Source: JABWCQ01 sp964530625
GTDB lineage: Bacteria > Electryoneota > RPQS01
Length of the DNA stretch: 64,000 nt
Direction: 5' to 3'
Assembly (NCBI GenBank): GCA_964530625.1
Contig: CAZHAK010000007.1
Coordinates: 67,616 to 131,615, forward strand
Each line of letters opens with the position of its first letter. The stretch's first letter is position 1. A program made the translations under genes and the position numbers. A model generated the notes under the pieces. That model saw only the letters and a list, made by a program, of their open reading frames with translations, was not told the origin of the DNA and made no database searches. Shown here piece after piece: positions 52,222-59,989 of the stretch.

Positions 52222-54456
52222 ATGCACATAACTCGAACTAAGCTACTCATACTTTGCGCGGCCTTTCTGTGCGTTGATGCGGCGAACTCTGCATTCGCGG
52301 TCAATTATCGCGGTGTCATCCGGCCCATGCCTGTCGAGTTGTCGGCCAATGATTTCTCAGTACCGAAAGAACCGCTATTTACGATTCAAAATTGGAAATT
52401 CCGCTCAGGGGATGATCAAACTTGGTCGCTTCCGACCTACGATGATCGAGAGTGGACAGATACGCCCGGTAGAATGATGCCGGATCAGTTTCCCGGTGGC
52501 AAATGGGACGGCATCGGCTGGTTTCGAACAAGCTTTCGCGTGGATTCCTCCTTGCTGAAAGAAACCATGGCGCTTTCGATTCAACTTGTCGGCGCGGTCG
52601 AAGTTTATCTGAATGGAAAATTGATTCACAAGACCGGGCGCATCGGACGATCTGCCGTTTCAGAGAAAATTGTCAGCAACAATTTGTTGTCGCCGATGCC
52701 GATTATGTTTTCGCCCGGGAAAGAACAGCATCTCGCGATTCGCTACAGTTTATGGGACAGTGATCAATACATCAAAGGAAGTCGTCACTTCGGCGTCACC
52801 GTGCTGGTTGGCAGATTTGAGCAAATGATGTCGGCAGCGGCAATAGAGCTGCACACTCTCTACAGGATGCAATATGTCATTACCACCATGACGGTGGTGT
52901 TCGGCCTCTTCCATCTGCTTCTATTTTTGTTTTATCGGAACAACAGAGGCAATTTGTATTATGCCGCTCTCTCAATGTCGCTGGCACTGCTGCTCTGGAG
53001 CACTTTTTCATTCAGCACCATCAGCGCCCATTCCGCTCACCTCGCAGTCCTTACTCTCTTCCGACTTAGCGCCATCCTGACCTGTATCTTCGGATTGCGA
53101 TTCGCCTACTCTGTGGTCGGCGCAAAACCTCCACTGCAATTCAAGATAGCGCTTGGCATTGGGATCGCCTTACTAATCGGTGTCCTCGCGATTCCGGTAA
53201 CATGGGTTTACATTTATTGTCTGTTGACAATGGTCGAAACTGTGCGAGTCTTAATCTTTGCCTGCGCCAAAAAAGTCTCCGGTGCCTGGATCGTCGGTGT
53301 AGGCATGAGTGTCTTCTCAGCCTTCGCCACCGTGGAAATTCTCAGGGATTTACAAATCCTTCCCGCACATGCTGTCGCCATTCCCTATCTGTTCGTCTAT
53401 GGCGTGATCTTCCTGATCGGATCAATGTCCATTTATCTGTCGCGGCAAGTTGCCCGGACCTATCGCGACCTCGAGCAAAAACTTGTTCAAGTACGTGATC
53501 TATCCGAAGTCACCATTAGACAAGAGCGGCTCGCCAAAGAACAGGAAATCGCGCGCAAACTTCTCGAAGCCGAAAACCAACGAAAAGAGCAGGAACTCGA
53601 GGAGAGCCGCAAACTCCGTAATGCGCTCGACGAGCTTGAAAGTACCAACCTTAACTTGCGACAGACTCAATCGCAGCTTGTCCATTCGGAAAAAATGGCG
53701 ACGATGGGTATGTTGGTTGCCGGTGTTGCGCACGAGATTAACACTCCCGTCGGCGCGGTCAGTAGTATGCACGGGACGCTCATGAAGGCGATTGACAAAT
53801 TAAAAACGCTCCTGTCGTCAGGGGCTGGCGGCGAATTACTGCTGAGCGATCCCAACGTCATCTCGACACTCGCAATTATTGACGAAGCAAATCGGGTGAT
53901 CTGCGGTGGCACATCACGTGTCACTAACATCATTAGACGGTTGCGCAGCTTCGCTCGGCTCGATGAAGCCGAGCGCATGAAAGCGAATATCCATGAGGGT
54001 ATTGAAGACACGCTGACCCTGATTTATCACGAAATCAAACACTCCATTGAAGTTGTCAAAAACTTCGGTGATATTCCTGACATCGTGTGTTATCCCGGGC
54101 AACTCAATCAAGTCTTCTTGAATTTGTTGGTTAACTCCCGGCAGGCCATGGAGAACGGTGGCGTGATTACAATCACAACTTCCATTGAAAATTCTAATGT
54201 GCGAATTGATTTCACCGACACGGGAAAAGGAATTCCACAGGAACAACTCAAAAAGATCTTTGATCCGGGTTTCACGACCAAAGGCGTTGGCGTCGGAACA
54301 GGACTCGGCCTGTCCATCGTTTATTCAATCGTTCAAGCGCACGGCGGGTCAATTTCTGTCGAAAGCGAAGTCGGCAAGGGCACGACGTTCTCGATTCTTC
54401 TGCCCATGATATTGAAGATTCCCGACACCAAAGAGAGTGAGGCCGGTTCTGCTTAG
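52222..54456 (+). CDS. 7TM-DISM-type sensor histidine kinase
   Basis: This 744-residue kinase has a signal peptide (MHITRTKLLILCAAFLCVDA, cleavage near SAFA). The extracytoplasmic jelly-roll-like domain (about 30-205; DDREWTDTPG, GWFRTSFRVD, VEVYLNGKLIHKTG) resembles sugar-binding-like domains of 7TM-DISM receptors. About seven membrane segments follow (215-420), then a coiled coil, a HisKA domain with LVAGVAHEINTP (His504) and a HATPase domain with DTGKGIPQ and FDPGFTTKGVGVGTGLGL. The upstream frame from 52126 is rejected because it would precede the signal peptide. It is the first gene of the eight-gene operon and overlaps the next by 20 bases. Its regulator is probably the receiver protein at 63309. 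Confidence 0.88.
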   Translation: MHITRTKLLILCAAFLCVDAANSAFAVNYRGVIRPMPVELSANDFSVPKEPLFTIQNWKFRSGDDQTWSLPTYDDREWTDTPGRMMPDQFPGGKWDGIGWFRTSFRVDSSLLKETMALSIQLVGAVEVYLNGKLIHKTGRIGRSAVSEKIVSNNLLSPMPIMFSPGKEQHLAIRYSLWDSDQYIKGSRHFGVTVLVGRFEQMMSAAAIELHTLYRMQYVITTMTVVFGLFHLLLFLFYRNNRGNLYYAALSMSLALLLWSTFSFSTISAHSAHLAVLTLFRLSAILTCIFGLRFAYSVVGAKPPLQFKIALGIGIALLIGVLAIPVTWVYIYCLLTMVETVRVLIFACAKKVSGAWIVGVGMSVFSAFATVEILRDLQILPAHAVAIPYLFVYGVIFLIGSMSIYLSRQVARTYRDLEQKLVQVRDLSEVTIRQERLAKEQEIARKLLEAENQRKEQELEESRKLRNALDELESTNLNLRQTQSQLVHSEKMATMGMLVAGVAHEINTPVGAVSSMHGTLMKAIDKLKTLLSSGAGGELLLSDPNVISTLAIIDEANRVICGGTSRVTNIIRRLRSFARLDEAERMKANIHEGIEDTLTLIYHEIKHSIEVVKNFGDIPDIVCYPGQLNQVFLNLLVNSRQAMENGGVITITTSIENSNVRIDFTDTGKGIPQEQLKKIFDPGFTTKGVGVGTGLGLSIVYSIVQAHGGSISVESEVGKGTTFSILLPMILKIPDTKESEAGSA

Positions 54457-55726
54457 GATCTTGAGACGATGCTGCTCGCTTGGTCTTTGCTTGCTCTTCT
54501 CATGTCTCCTGACCGCGTCCGCACCGATGGCGACCGAGAGTAAAACTGACAGCGTGGTCTATCCGGAACGAGTTCCAGCGAGCTCAACGCTGGAGAAAAT
54601 CGTCTCCTTCCCCGGACAACTGGCCTATGCCCCGGTCAGATACACCGTGCTTGGCCTTGGTTACGCGGGTGTCTATCTCGTAGAGAGTGGAGTGATTGAA
54701 AAGCTTTCGTCTGTCATCAATCGTTCGGGATTTGTTCCCGTCTATGCTCCTCGAACGGGTGGAGGTGTGAAGTATATCTCAAAGGACTTCGCGACCGCCA
54801 ATGCGTTATTGATATTTGAGGCGACGTCATGGACAGACTTTAGACAGCGCTACTCGATCCAATGGAAAAATTTCGAACTCGCCCGCGGCCTGTACTCCGA
54901 TTACGTGCTAAGATATCGCTTGCTCACAGATGAAGACTTCTTCGGCATCGGACCGCACTCGCGCGAAGAAGATGAGCTATACTACTCTGCCGAAGATGCG
55001 TTGTTTGAAGCTACCTTACGTCGGCACATCAGCAAATCATTTTATCTCAAGCTGGACTTGGGAGTCAGCAACACCAGTGTCTTCAAACGGCGCGATGGCG
55101 ACGAACAGGCGCTGAGTGATGTCTACTCGGACTCCATGCTTCCGGGACTGCGCGAAAAGGTCCGCCTGCAAGGTACAGAACTCTCGATCCGCTACGACGA
55201 CACAAATCATCCCGGCCATCCCTCCGCAGGAAGATTAGGCAAACTCGGCGCGACTCTGTTCACGGACATTCGTGATGACAGATTCAGCTTTTGGAAGCTC
55301 GGAGTGGACGTCACTCAGCACGTTCACCTGTTTAACGATCGCACTCTTGTCTTAAGAGGTGCGGGCGAGTTGACACAAGGTTTCGATGATCCGGACATCC
55401 CTTTTTATCATCTTGCTGAACTCGGAAGCCACGGAACTATTCGCGGATTTACGCGCGGAAGATTCCGCGACAAAGATTACGTGCTCGGCTCAGCGGAATA
55501 CCGCTATCCTGTCTGGATCCCTTGGGCGAAAGTCGTGGATGCTTTGATCTTCGTGGACGGCGGACAAGTTGCCAACAATATCTTTGAAGATGGTGCTATA
55601 GCGGATTGGCAAGTCGGCTACGGCGGAGGATTTCGCTTCTACAGTGAAGTCAATCTGATCGCAAGCACCGAAATCGCGTTCAGCAAAGAAGGCTATCGCT
55701 TCTATCTGACGCTGAATACGCCATGA
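54437..55726 (+). CDS. Omp85-family (BamA/TamA-like) outer-membrane barrel, no POTRA
   Basis: This 429-residue protein starts at GTG 54437 with an N-terminal hydrophobic stretch (CSLGLCLLFSCLLTASA). About 70 residues (PERVPASSTLEKIVSFPG) lead into a 16-strand-like barrel. The hallmark is GSHGTIRGFTRGRFRDKDYV, the RGF motif of the Omp85 lid loop, followed by SAEYRYPVW. There are no POTRA repeats, unlike BamA or TamA, so it is a small barrel like surface-antigen or patatin-linked relatives. It lies between the kinase and the kinase-like lipoprotein gene, overlapping both (20 and 4 bases). It may carry the lipoprotein to the surface or form its membrane partner, by inference. Confidence 0.85.
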   Translation: MRPVLLRILRRCCSLGLCLLFSCLLTASAPMATESKTDSVVYPERVPASSTLEKIVSFPGQLAYAPVRYTVLGLGYAGVYLVESGVIEKLSSVINRSGFVPVYAPRTGGGVKYISKDFATANALLIFEATSWTDFRQRYSIQWKNFELARGLYSDYVLRYRLLTDEDFFGIGPHSREEDELYYSAEDALFEATLRRHISKSFYLKLDLGVSNTSVFKRRDGDEQALSDVYSDSMLPGLREKVRLQGTELSIRYDDTNHPGHPSAGRLGKLGATLFTDIRDDRFSFWKLGVDVTQHVHLFNDRTLVLRGAGELTQGFDDPDIPFYHLAELGSHGTIRGFTRGRFRDKDYVLGSAEYRYPVWIPWAKVVDALIFVDGGQVANNIFEDGAIADWQVGYGGGFRFYSEVNLIASTEIAFSKEGYRFYLTLNTP

Positions 55727-57393
55727 TGAAAATGCGAACAGCATTCGTCGTCTGCGTGCTGGCCCTGATCACTACGTTAAACGTTTTCGGATGCGCAAGT
55801 TCGCGTCGTTTCGTCCCGCCGCCGCAGGTTCCTGATGATCGCGCACATATTCCTGTTTGTCCGAAAGAAATTGAAGCGCACATCATGTGGGATGGCTTCA
55901 AGCGGCAAATGATTCAACCCGGCGCCGACCTGTTGGATTTTAGTCGCTGGCTGCGTAAAGCGACTGGCAACTCCAAAGAGGCATACAACCTAAATGCCTT
56001 CGACGAAATTGAAAACTCAAGCTGGTTCACCAACCGCAATGTTGTCTCACCTTTGTCACTTAATTCAATCGCCAAAGGTCCCAACACTGTAGATGGACCG
56101 GATCAGAGCAACGGCTGGACCATCGTTCGCGCCAAGACACTCGGCATCACACCCGGATTCAACATTAAAGATAGTCGAGGCGACACCTATGTCATCAAAC
56201 TTGATCCTCCGGGCTTTAATGGATTGAACAGCGGCGCCGAAGTTGTCACCACAAAACTCCTTTATGCCGCCGGATACAACGTGCCCGAAAACTTTGCCGT
56301 CACCTTTGATCCCTCAATTCTGAGCATCGGCGAGAATGTAAAATTCACCGGCGCGGATGGCGCAAATCGCACCATGACCGAGCAGGATCTCGCGGACATC
56401 CTGTCAAAAGTAGAGCTGACTCCGGACGGAAAAATCCGCGCGATCGCCAGCAAATACATTTCCGGTCGACCCATCGGCCCGTTCTACTTCAAAGGTACGC
56501 GAGCGGACGATCCCAACGATTTCATACCGCACGAACACCGTCGCGAATTGCGCGGACTGAGAGTGATTTTTGCATGGCTGGGACACTACGACACAAATTC
56601 GAGTAATTTTCTCGATGGCTATGTCGAAGAAAGCGGAGTCAACTACGTTCGTCACTACTTGATTGATTTCGGCGCGGCGATGGGAAGTCATCCGGCAGGA
56701 GCCAAGCCCGCCGACCGGGGCAGCGAGCCGTACATGGATCCTGTCCACCTGCTCAACAAGTCGCTAGAGCTCGGAATGGTGTGCAGGCCGCGTGACTATC
56801 AATCACCCGTGCTGAGTCCGCTGATCGGCAGATTTACCTCTGATAATTTTCATCCCAAAAGTTTCAAGTTCATTTTCCCGACGCGGGCTTTCGAATATTA
56901 TACTCCTCGTGACGCCTACTGGGGAGCGAAGATAGTCGCTTCCTTCACAGAGCCGCAAATACGTGCCGCGGTACAAGCCGCAATCTATGCCGATCAGGAT
57001 GTTGAAGACTACCTTGTTCGCACTCTAATGGAACGGCGCGACATCGTGTGCCGCTATTGGTTCAGTCGTGTTGCGCCACTCGATCACTTCAAAGTAACCG
57101 ACGACGAGATCACATTCGGCGATCTGGCCGTGAGCGCAGGACTTGACTCAGAAACAGCGTCCTCGTATCGCTACAGAACATTCCTGAATGGCCGTAAGGT
57201 TGACGACTGGCAGGAGCTTGGCAGCACACGGCAAATCACAAAATCAACACTGCCGCGCCTCAAAGACACAAATGCACAATTAGCCATCGAATGTCAAGTT
57301 CGTCGGTCATGCGGTTGGAGCCACAGCGTTGTGGTCTATCTTGAAAAAAGAAATGAGTCACTCGCTATCGTCGGAATTGAACGGGATGCGTAG
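55723..57393 (+). CDS. Lipoprotein with protein-kinase-like catalytic motifs
   Basis: This 556-residue lipoprotein has a signal peptide MMKMRTAFVVCVLALITTLN and a lipobox VFGC. The middle carries the signatures of a protein kinase in order: a lysine in TYVIKLDPPG (Lys159), a Glu in SGAEVVTTKLL, GHYDTNSSNF (matching H-x-D-x-x-x-x-N, with His288, Asp290 and Asn295) and LIDFGAAMGS (DFG, Asp315). HipA- and CotH-like kinases share this layout. The C-terminal 110 residues are a beta-sandwich-like tail. If exported, it is a periplasmic or surface kinase, which is rare in bacteria. The motifs are seen; the activity is inferred. It overlaps the barrel gene by four bases and the phosphatase gene by eight. 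Confidence 0.7.
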   Translation: MMKMRTAFVVCVLALITTLNVFGCASSRRFVPPPQVPDDRAHIPVCPKEIEAHIMWDGFKRQMIQPGADLLDFSRWLRKATGNSKEAYNLNAFDEIENSSWFTNRNVVSPLSLNSIAKGPNTVDGPDQSNGWTIVRAKTLGITPGFNIKDSRGDTYVIKLDPPGFNGLNSGAEVVTTKLLYAAGYNVPENFAVTFDPSILSIGENVKFTGADGANRTMTEQDLADILSKVELTPDGKIRAIASKYISGRPIGPFYFKGTRADDPNDFIPHEHRRELRGLRVIFAWLGHYDTNSSNFLDGYVEESGVNYVRHYLIDFGAAMGSHPAGAKPADRGSEPYMDPVHLLNKSLELGMVCRPRDYQSPVLSPLIGRFTSDNFHPKSFKFIFPTRAFEYYTPRDAYWGAKIVASFTEPQIRAAVQAAIYADQDVEDYLVRTLMERRDIVCRYWFSRVAPLDHFKVTDDEITFGDLAVSAGLDSETASSYRYRTFLNGRKVDDWQELGSTRQITKSTLPRLKDTNAQLAIECQVRRSCGWSHSVVVYLEKRNESLAIVGIERDA

Positions 57394-58642
57394 CGTCACA
57401 CTAATTTTGCTGACGTCTCTTGCGCTTGCGCTAAACCTGAGCTGCGCAAAGAGAGGACTGGTAACAAAGGCGTATGATCCCTCGTTCTACGAAGTAGCTC
57501 CTCGCCCAGTGGAAGAGTTTAGCACGCTCAACCCGACTTTTCTTGTTTACGGCGACAACCAGGGCTGCTTTAGGCTAATTGAAGATTTTGGCAAGAAGCA
57601 CAACTGGTGGACATGGAAACAAGCACTCGTGCCGTTCTACCAACTCTACTGGCTGTCCAATGGAATCGTCGGCACCGTCAACGCTGCCCGTTACAGCGCC
57701 GACGGCGGCAAGCGCACTCGACTGATGATGCGCGACGTCATGCTCGATGCAGCCAAAAATACCCGCGCCGATTTTATTCTCAATATTGGCGACATCTGTA
57801 TTCACGACGGCCGCTATCCTTCGCATTGGCGAAGATTTCTCGTTGAAAATAAATTACAGTCTCCGCTTCTAAACTCCGTGGCCTATTTCTCGACGCCCGG
57901 CAACCACGAGCGCACGTCGGACGTTCGTTTCGGCAAACCAAATTATGAGGTGGTGTTCGGTCGTCCGCCATTTTACACCGTGAAGTTCAAAGATGCTGCC
58001 CTATTCGTGATTGATTCAGAAGTGATTTGCGATTTGTACGAAGACATGGCTGACGATGTGCAAGATTCGCTCTTTGCAAAGTGGTACATCTCTTCAGACT
58101 CAGCCTCACCCGCATGGCTCGAACAGGAACTCGCTTCCTGTGACAAGCGATTCAAAATGATCGCCATGCACATACCACCGATCAGTTTCGGACGCCATTT
58201 CAAAGATTGGGTCAACGAAGACGGCAGATACGGAAACAACATACCCGAAAAGCGCCGCGCACTGCTGAATCTCTTCGCCGCCGAAAATGTCTCCATCGTA
58301 TTCGCCGGTCACGAGCACGTCTATCAGCACAACATCTTAAACTTTCCCGATGTAAACGATGAACCAGTTTCGCCCCTGCATATCGTCGTCTCAAGCGGTG
58401 GCGGAGTTCCCTTGCGGCATCTTCCGAATGAACAGGCAATGGACTTCCAGCAGGCATACTTTGAAGCAAACGGCTACGACGTCACCTCGCAAATGCTCGC
58501 GCGCGAATTTCATTACTGCGAAGTCGCGGTATCGGACACGCAATTGGTTATCCGCACATTTGCTGTCAACCGCAACAACCCCGAATCGCCCGTGTGTATT
58601 GAAACCATAGAAATTCCCGCCGAGCTCAACGCCTCCCAATAA
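57386..58642 (+). CDS. Metallophosphoesterase lipoprotein
   Basis: This 418-residue lipoprotein has the signal MRSVTLILLTSLALALNLSC with a lipobox cysteine. The calcineurin-like domain has VYGDNQG (Asp57), LNIGDICIHDGR, TPGNHER (Asn173, His174), MIAMHIPP and FAGHEHVYQHN (His309, His311), the five metal-ligand blocks of the family. The first block is GDNQ rather than D-x-H, a purple-acid-phosphatase-like variant. It would hydrolyse phosphomonoesters, phosphoproteins or nucleotides in the periplasm or at the surface. ATG at 57386 is preferred over upstream in-frame codons (57329, 57353) because it gives a standard lipoprotein signal. It overlaps the kinase-like gene by eight bases, suggesting an opposing pair. 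Confidence 0.88.
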   Translation: MRSVTLILLTSLALALNLSCAKRGLVTKAYDPSFYEVAPRPVEEFSTLNPTFLVYGDNQGCFRLIEDFGKKHNWWTWKQALVPFYQLYWLSNGIVGTVNAARYSADGGKRTRLMMRDVMLDAAKNTRADFILNIGDICIHDGRYPSHWRRFLVENKLQSPLLNSVAYFSTPGNHERTSDVRFGKPNYEVVFGRPPFYTVKFKDAALFVIDSEVICDLYEDMADDVQDSLFAKWYISSDSASPAWLEQELASCDKRFKMIAMHIPPISFGRHFKDWVNEDGRYGNNIPEKRRALLNLFAAENVSIVFAGHEHVYQHNILNFPDVNDEPVSPLHIVVSSGGGVPLRHLPNEQAMDFQQAYFEANGYDVTSQMLAREFHYCEVAVSDTQLVIRTFAVNRNNPESPVCIETIEIPAELNASQ

Positions 58643-58650
58643 ATGCACTC

Positions 58651-59970
58651 TTGGCAAATCCCTTTAAGTCCATATTGAATATCGAGCGTCGTGAGCTGCC
58701 TTTAGCGCTGCTCATGTTCAGCTATTTCTTTCTCGTCATTACGAGCTTTTGGATTTTGAAGCCGCTTAAGAAAGCGCTCTTTATCCAATTCTATGATAAA
58801 GAGGGCTACACTCTTTTCGGTTGGCGTATGTTGGCGTCGCAAGCCGAACTGATTGCCAAGGTCCTGAACATGCTGGTTGCAATCGGAGCGGTCATCGTGT
58901 TCACGTGGCTAAGTCGCAGATTCAGGCGTCAGCAACTAACCTATATTTTCAGCGCATTTTTCCTCGTCTGCTACGCACTATATACACTTTCGCTGGCAGC
59001 TCCTACCGACCTTACCGTCTGGACATTTTATCTGTTCGGTGATTTGTTTAGCTCCCTAATGGTCGCGACGTTTTTCGCTTTTCTGAATGATAGCGTAACG
59101 CCGGATTCCGCAAAGAGACTTTACGGAATCATCGGACTGGGTGGCGTCGTCGGCGGAGTCTTCGGCACGACGCTTGTGCGTGTCTGGATTGATCAATTGA
59201 GTCGAGCAGAATGGCTCTGGGTCTGTTTTGGAATCGCTCTCGTCATCATTGTGATTGCCATGGCTGCGGGACGTCATGTTGACCCATCTTTCAAGACAAA
59301 AAAGGATACCAAGCTCATCTCAACTTCTGCGCCGAATAACTCAGGCAACCCCGCTCTCGAAGGTGCGTGCTTGGTCATAAAGTCGCGCTACTTACTCGCC
59401 ATCACCGCCGTGGTTGGTCTATACGAGATCGTCTCGACGTTGTTAGATTTTCAATTCACCGCGACCATCTCGCACTACTTGGACGGCGACGCCATCGGGC
59501 GGCAGTTCTCAACAGTGTTCGCTATCACAAATTGGGTCTCGATGTTGGTTCAGTTCTTCCTGACGAGCTTCATCATGACGCGCTTTGGAGTTACCACCGC
59601 GCTTATGTTACTTCCGATTGCGGTTCTGGCTGGATCGATTGGTTTCTTAGTCCTGCCAATTCTCTGGATGGGAAGTGTGCTGAATACCGCTGACAACGGA
59701 TTCAGTTATTCGATCAATCAGTCCGCCAAAGAAGCCCTTTACGTGCCAACGTCCACGGAAGAGAAGTACAAAGCGAAGGCCTTCATTGATATGTTTGTAC
59801 AGCGCTTTGCGAAAGCTCTTGCCGTCGGCGTAAGTTTGATTGTCACAACGATGTTTGTCAAGTTCGACAGCATTCGATATCTGTCGCTGTTTACAATTGT
59901 CATCATCGCGGTGTGGATTGTGGCCGTTCGTTACGCCGGCCGCCGATTCAAAGAACTCAGCGAGTCATGA
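58651..59970 (+). CDS. Nucleotide-transporter-like (NTT/Npt) membrane protein
   Basis: This 439-residue inner-membrane protein starts at TTG 58651 (ANPFKSILNIERRELPLALL). It has about eleven membrane segments. The N-terminal pattern FLVITSFWILKPLKKALFI, and RLYGIIGLGGVVGGVFGT after the fifth helix, are typical of the Npt1/Npt2 and ATP/ADP-antiporter-like branch of the major facilitator superfamily. True ATP/ADP translocases of intracellular bacteria belong here, but many free-living members have unknown cargo. It is eight bases after the phosphatase gene. The next gene is a related transporter domain fused to HEAT repeats. Nucleotide cargo is inferred. Confidence 0.75.
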   Translation: MANPFKSILNIERRELPLALLMFSYFFLVITSFWILKPLKKALFIQFYDKEGYTLFGWRMLASQAELIAKVLNMLVAIGAVIVFTWLSRRFRRQQLTYIFSAFFLVCYALYTLSLAAPTDLTVWTFYLFGDLFSSLMVATFFAFLNDSVTPDSAKRLYGIIGLGGVVGGVFGTTLVRVWIDQLSRAEWLWVCFGIALVIIVIAMAAGRHVDPSFKTKKDTKLISTSAPNNSGNPALEGACLVIKSRYLLAITAVVGLYEIVSTLLDFQFTATISHYLDGDAIGRQFSTVFAITNWVSMLVQFFLTSFIMTRFGVTTALMLLPIAVLAGSIGFLVLPILWMGSVLNTADNGFSYSINQSAKEALYVPTSTEEKYKAKAFIDMFVQRFAKALAVGVSLIVTTMFVKFDSIRYLSLFTIVIIAVWIVAVRYAGRRFKELSES

Positions 59971-59989
59971 GGATCCCACGAGCGACAGC

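Noticed and set aside
51812..52231. 139-residue frame upstream of the 7TM kinase
   Set aside because: Composition is unlike a protein, there is no ribosome site, and it overlaps the kinase start.
59840..59989. Upstream extension of the NTT-HEAT gene
   Set aside because: It is an alternate frame of the preceding transporter. ATG at 59990 starts at the conserved fold.
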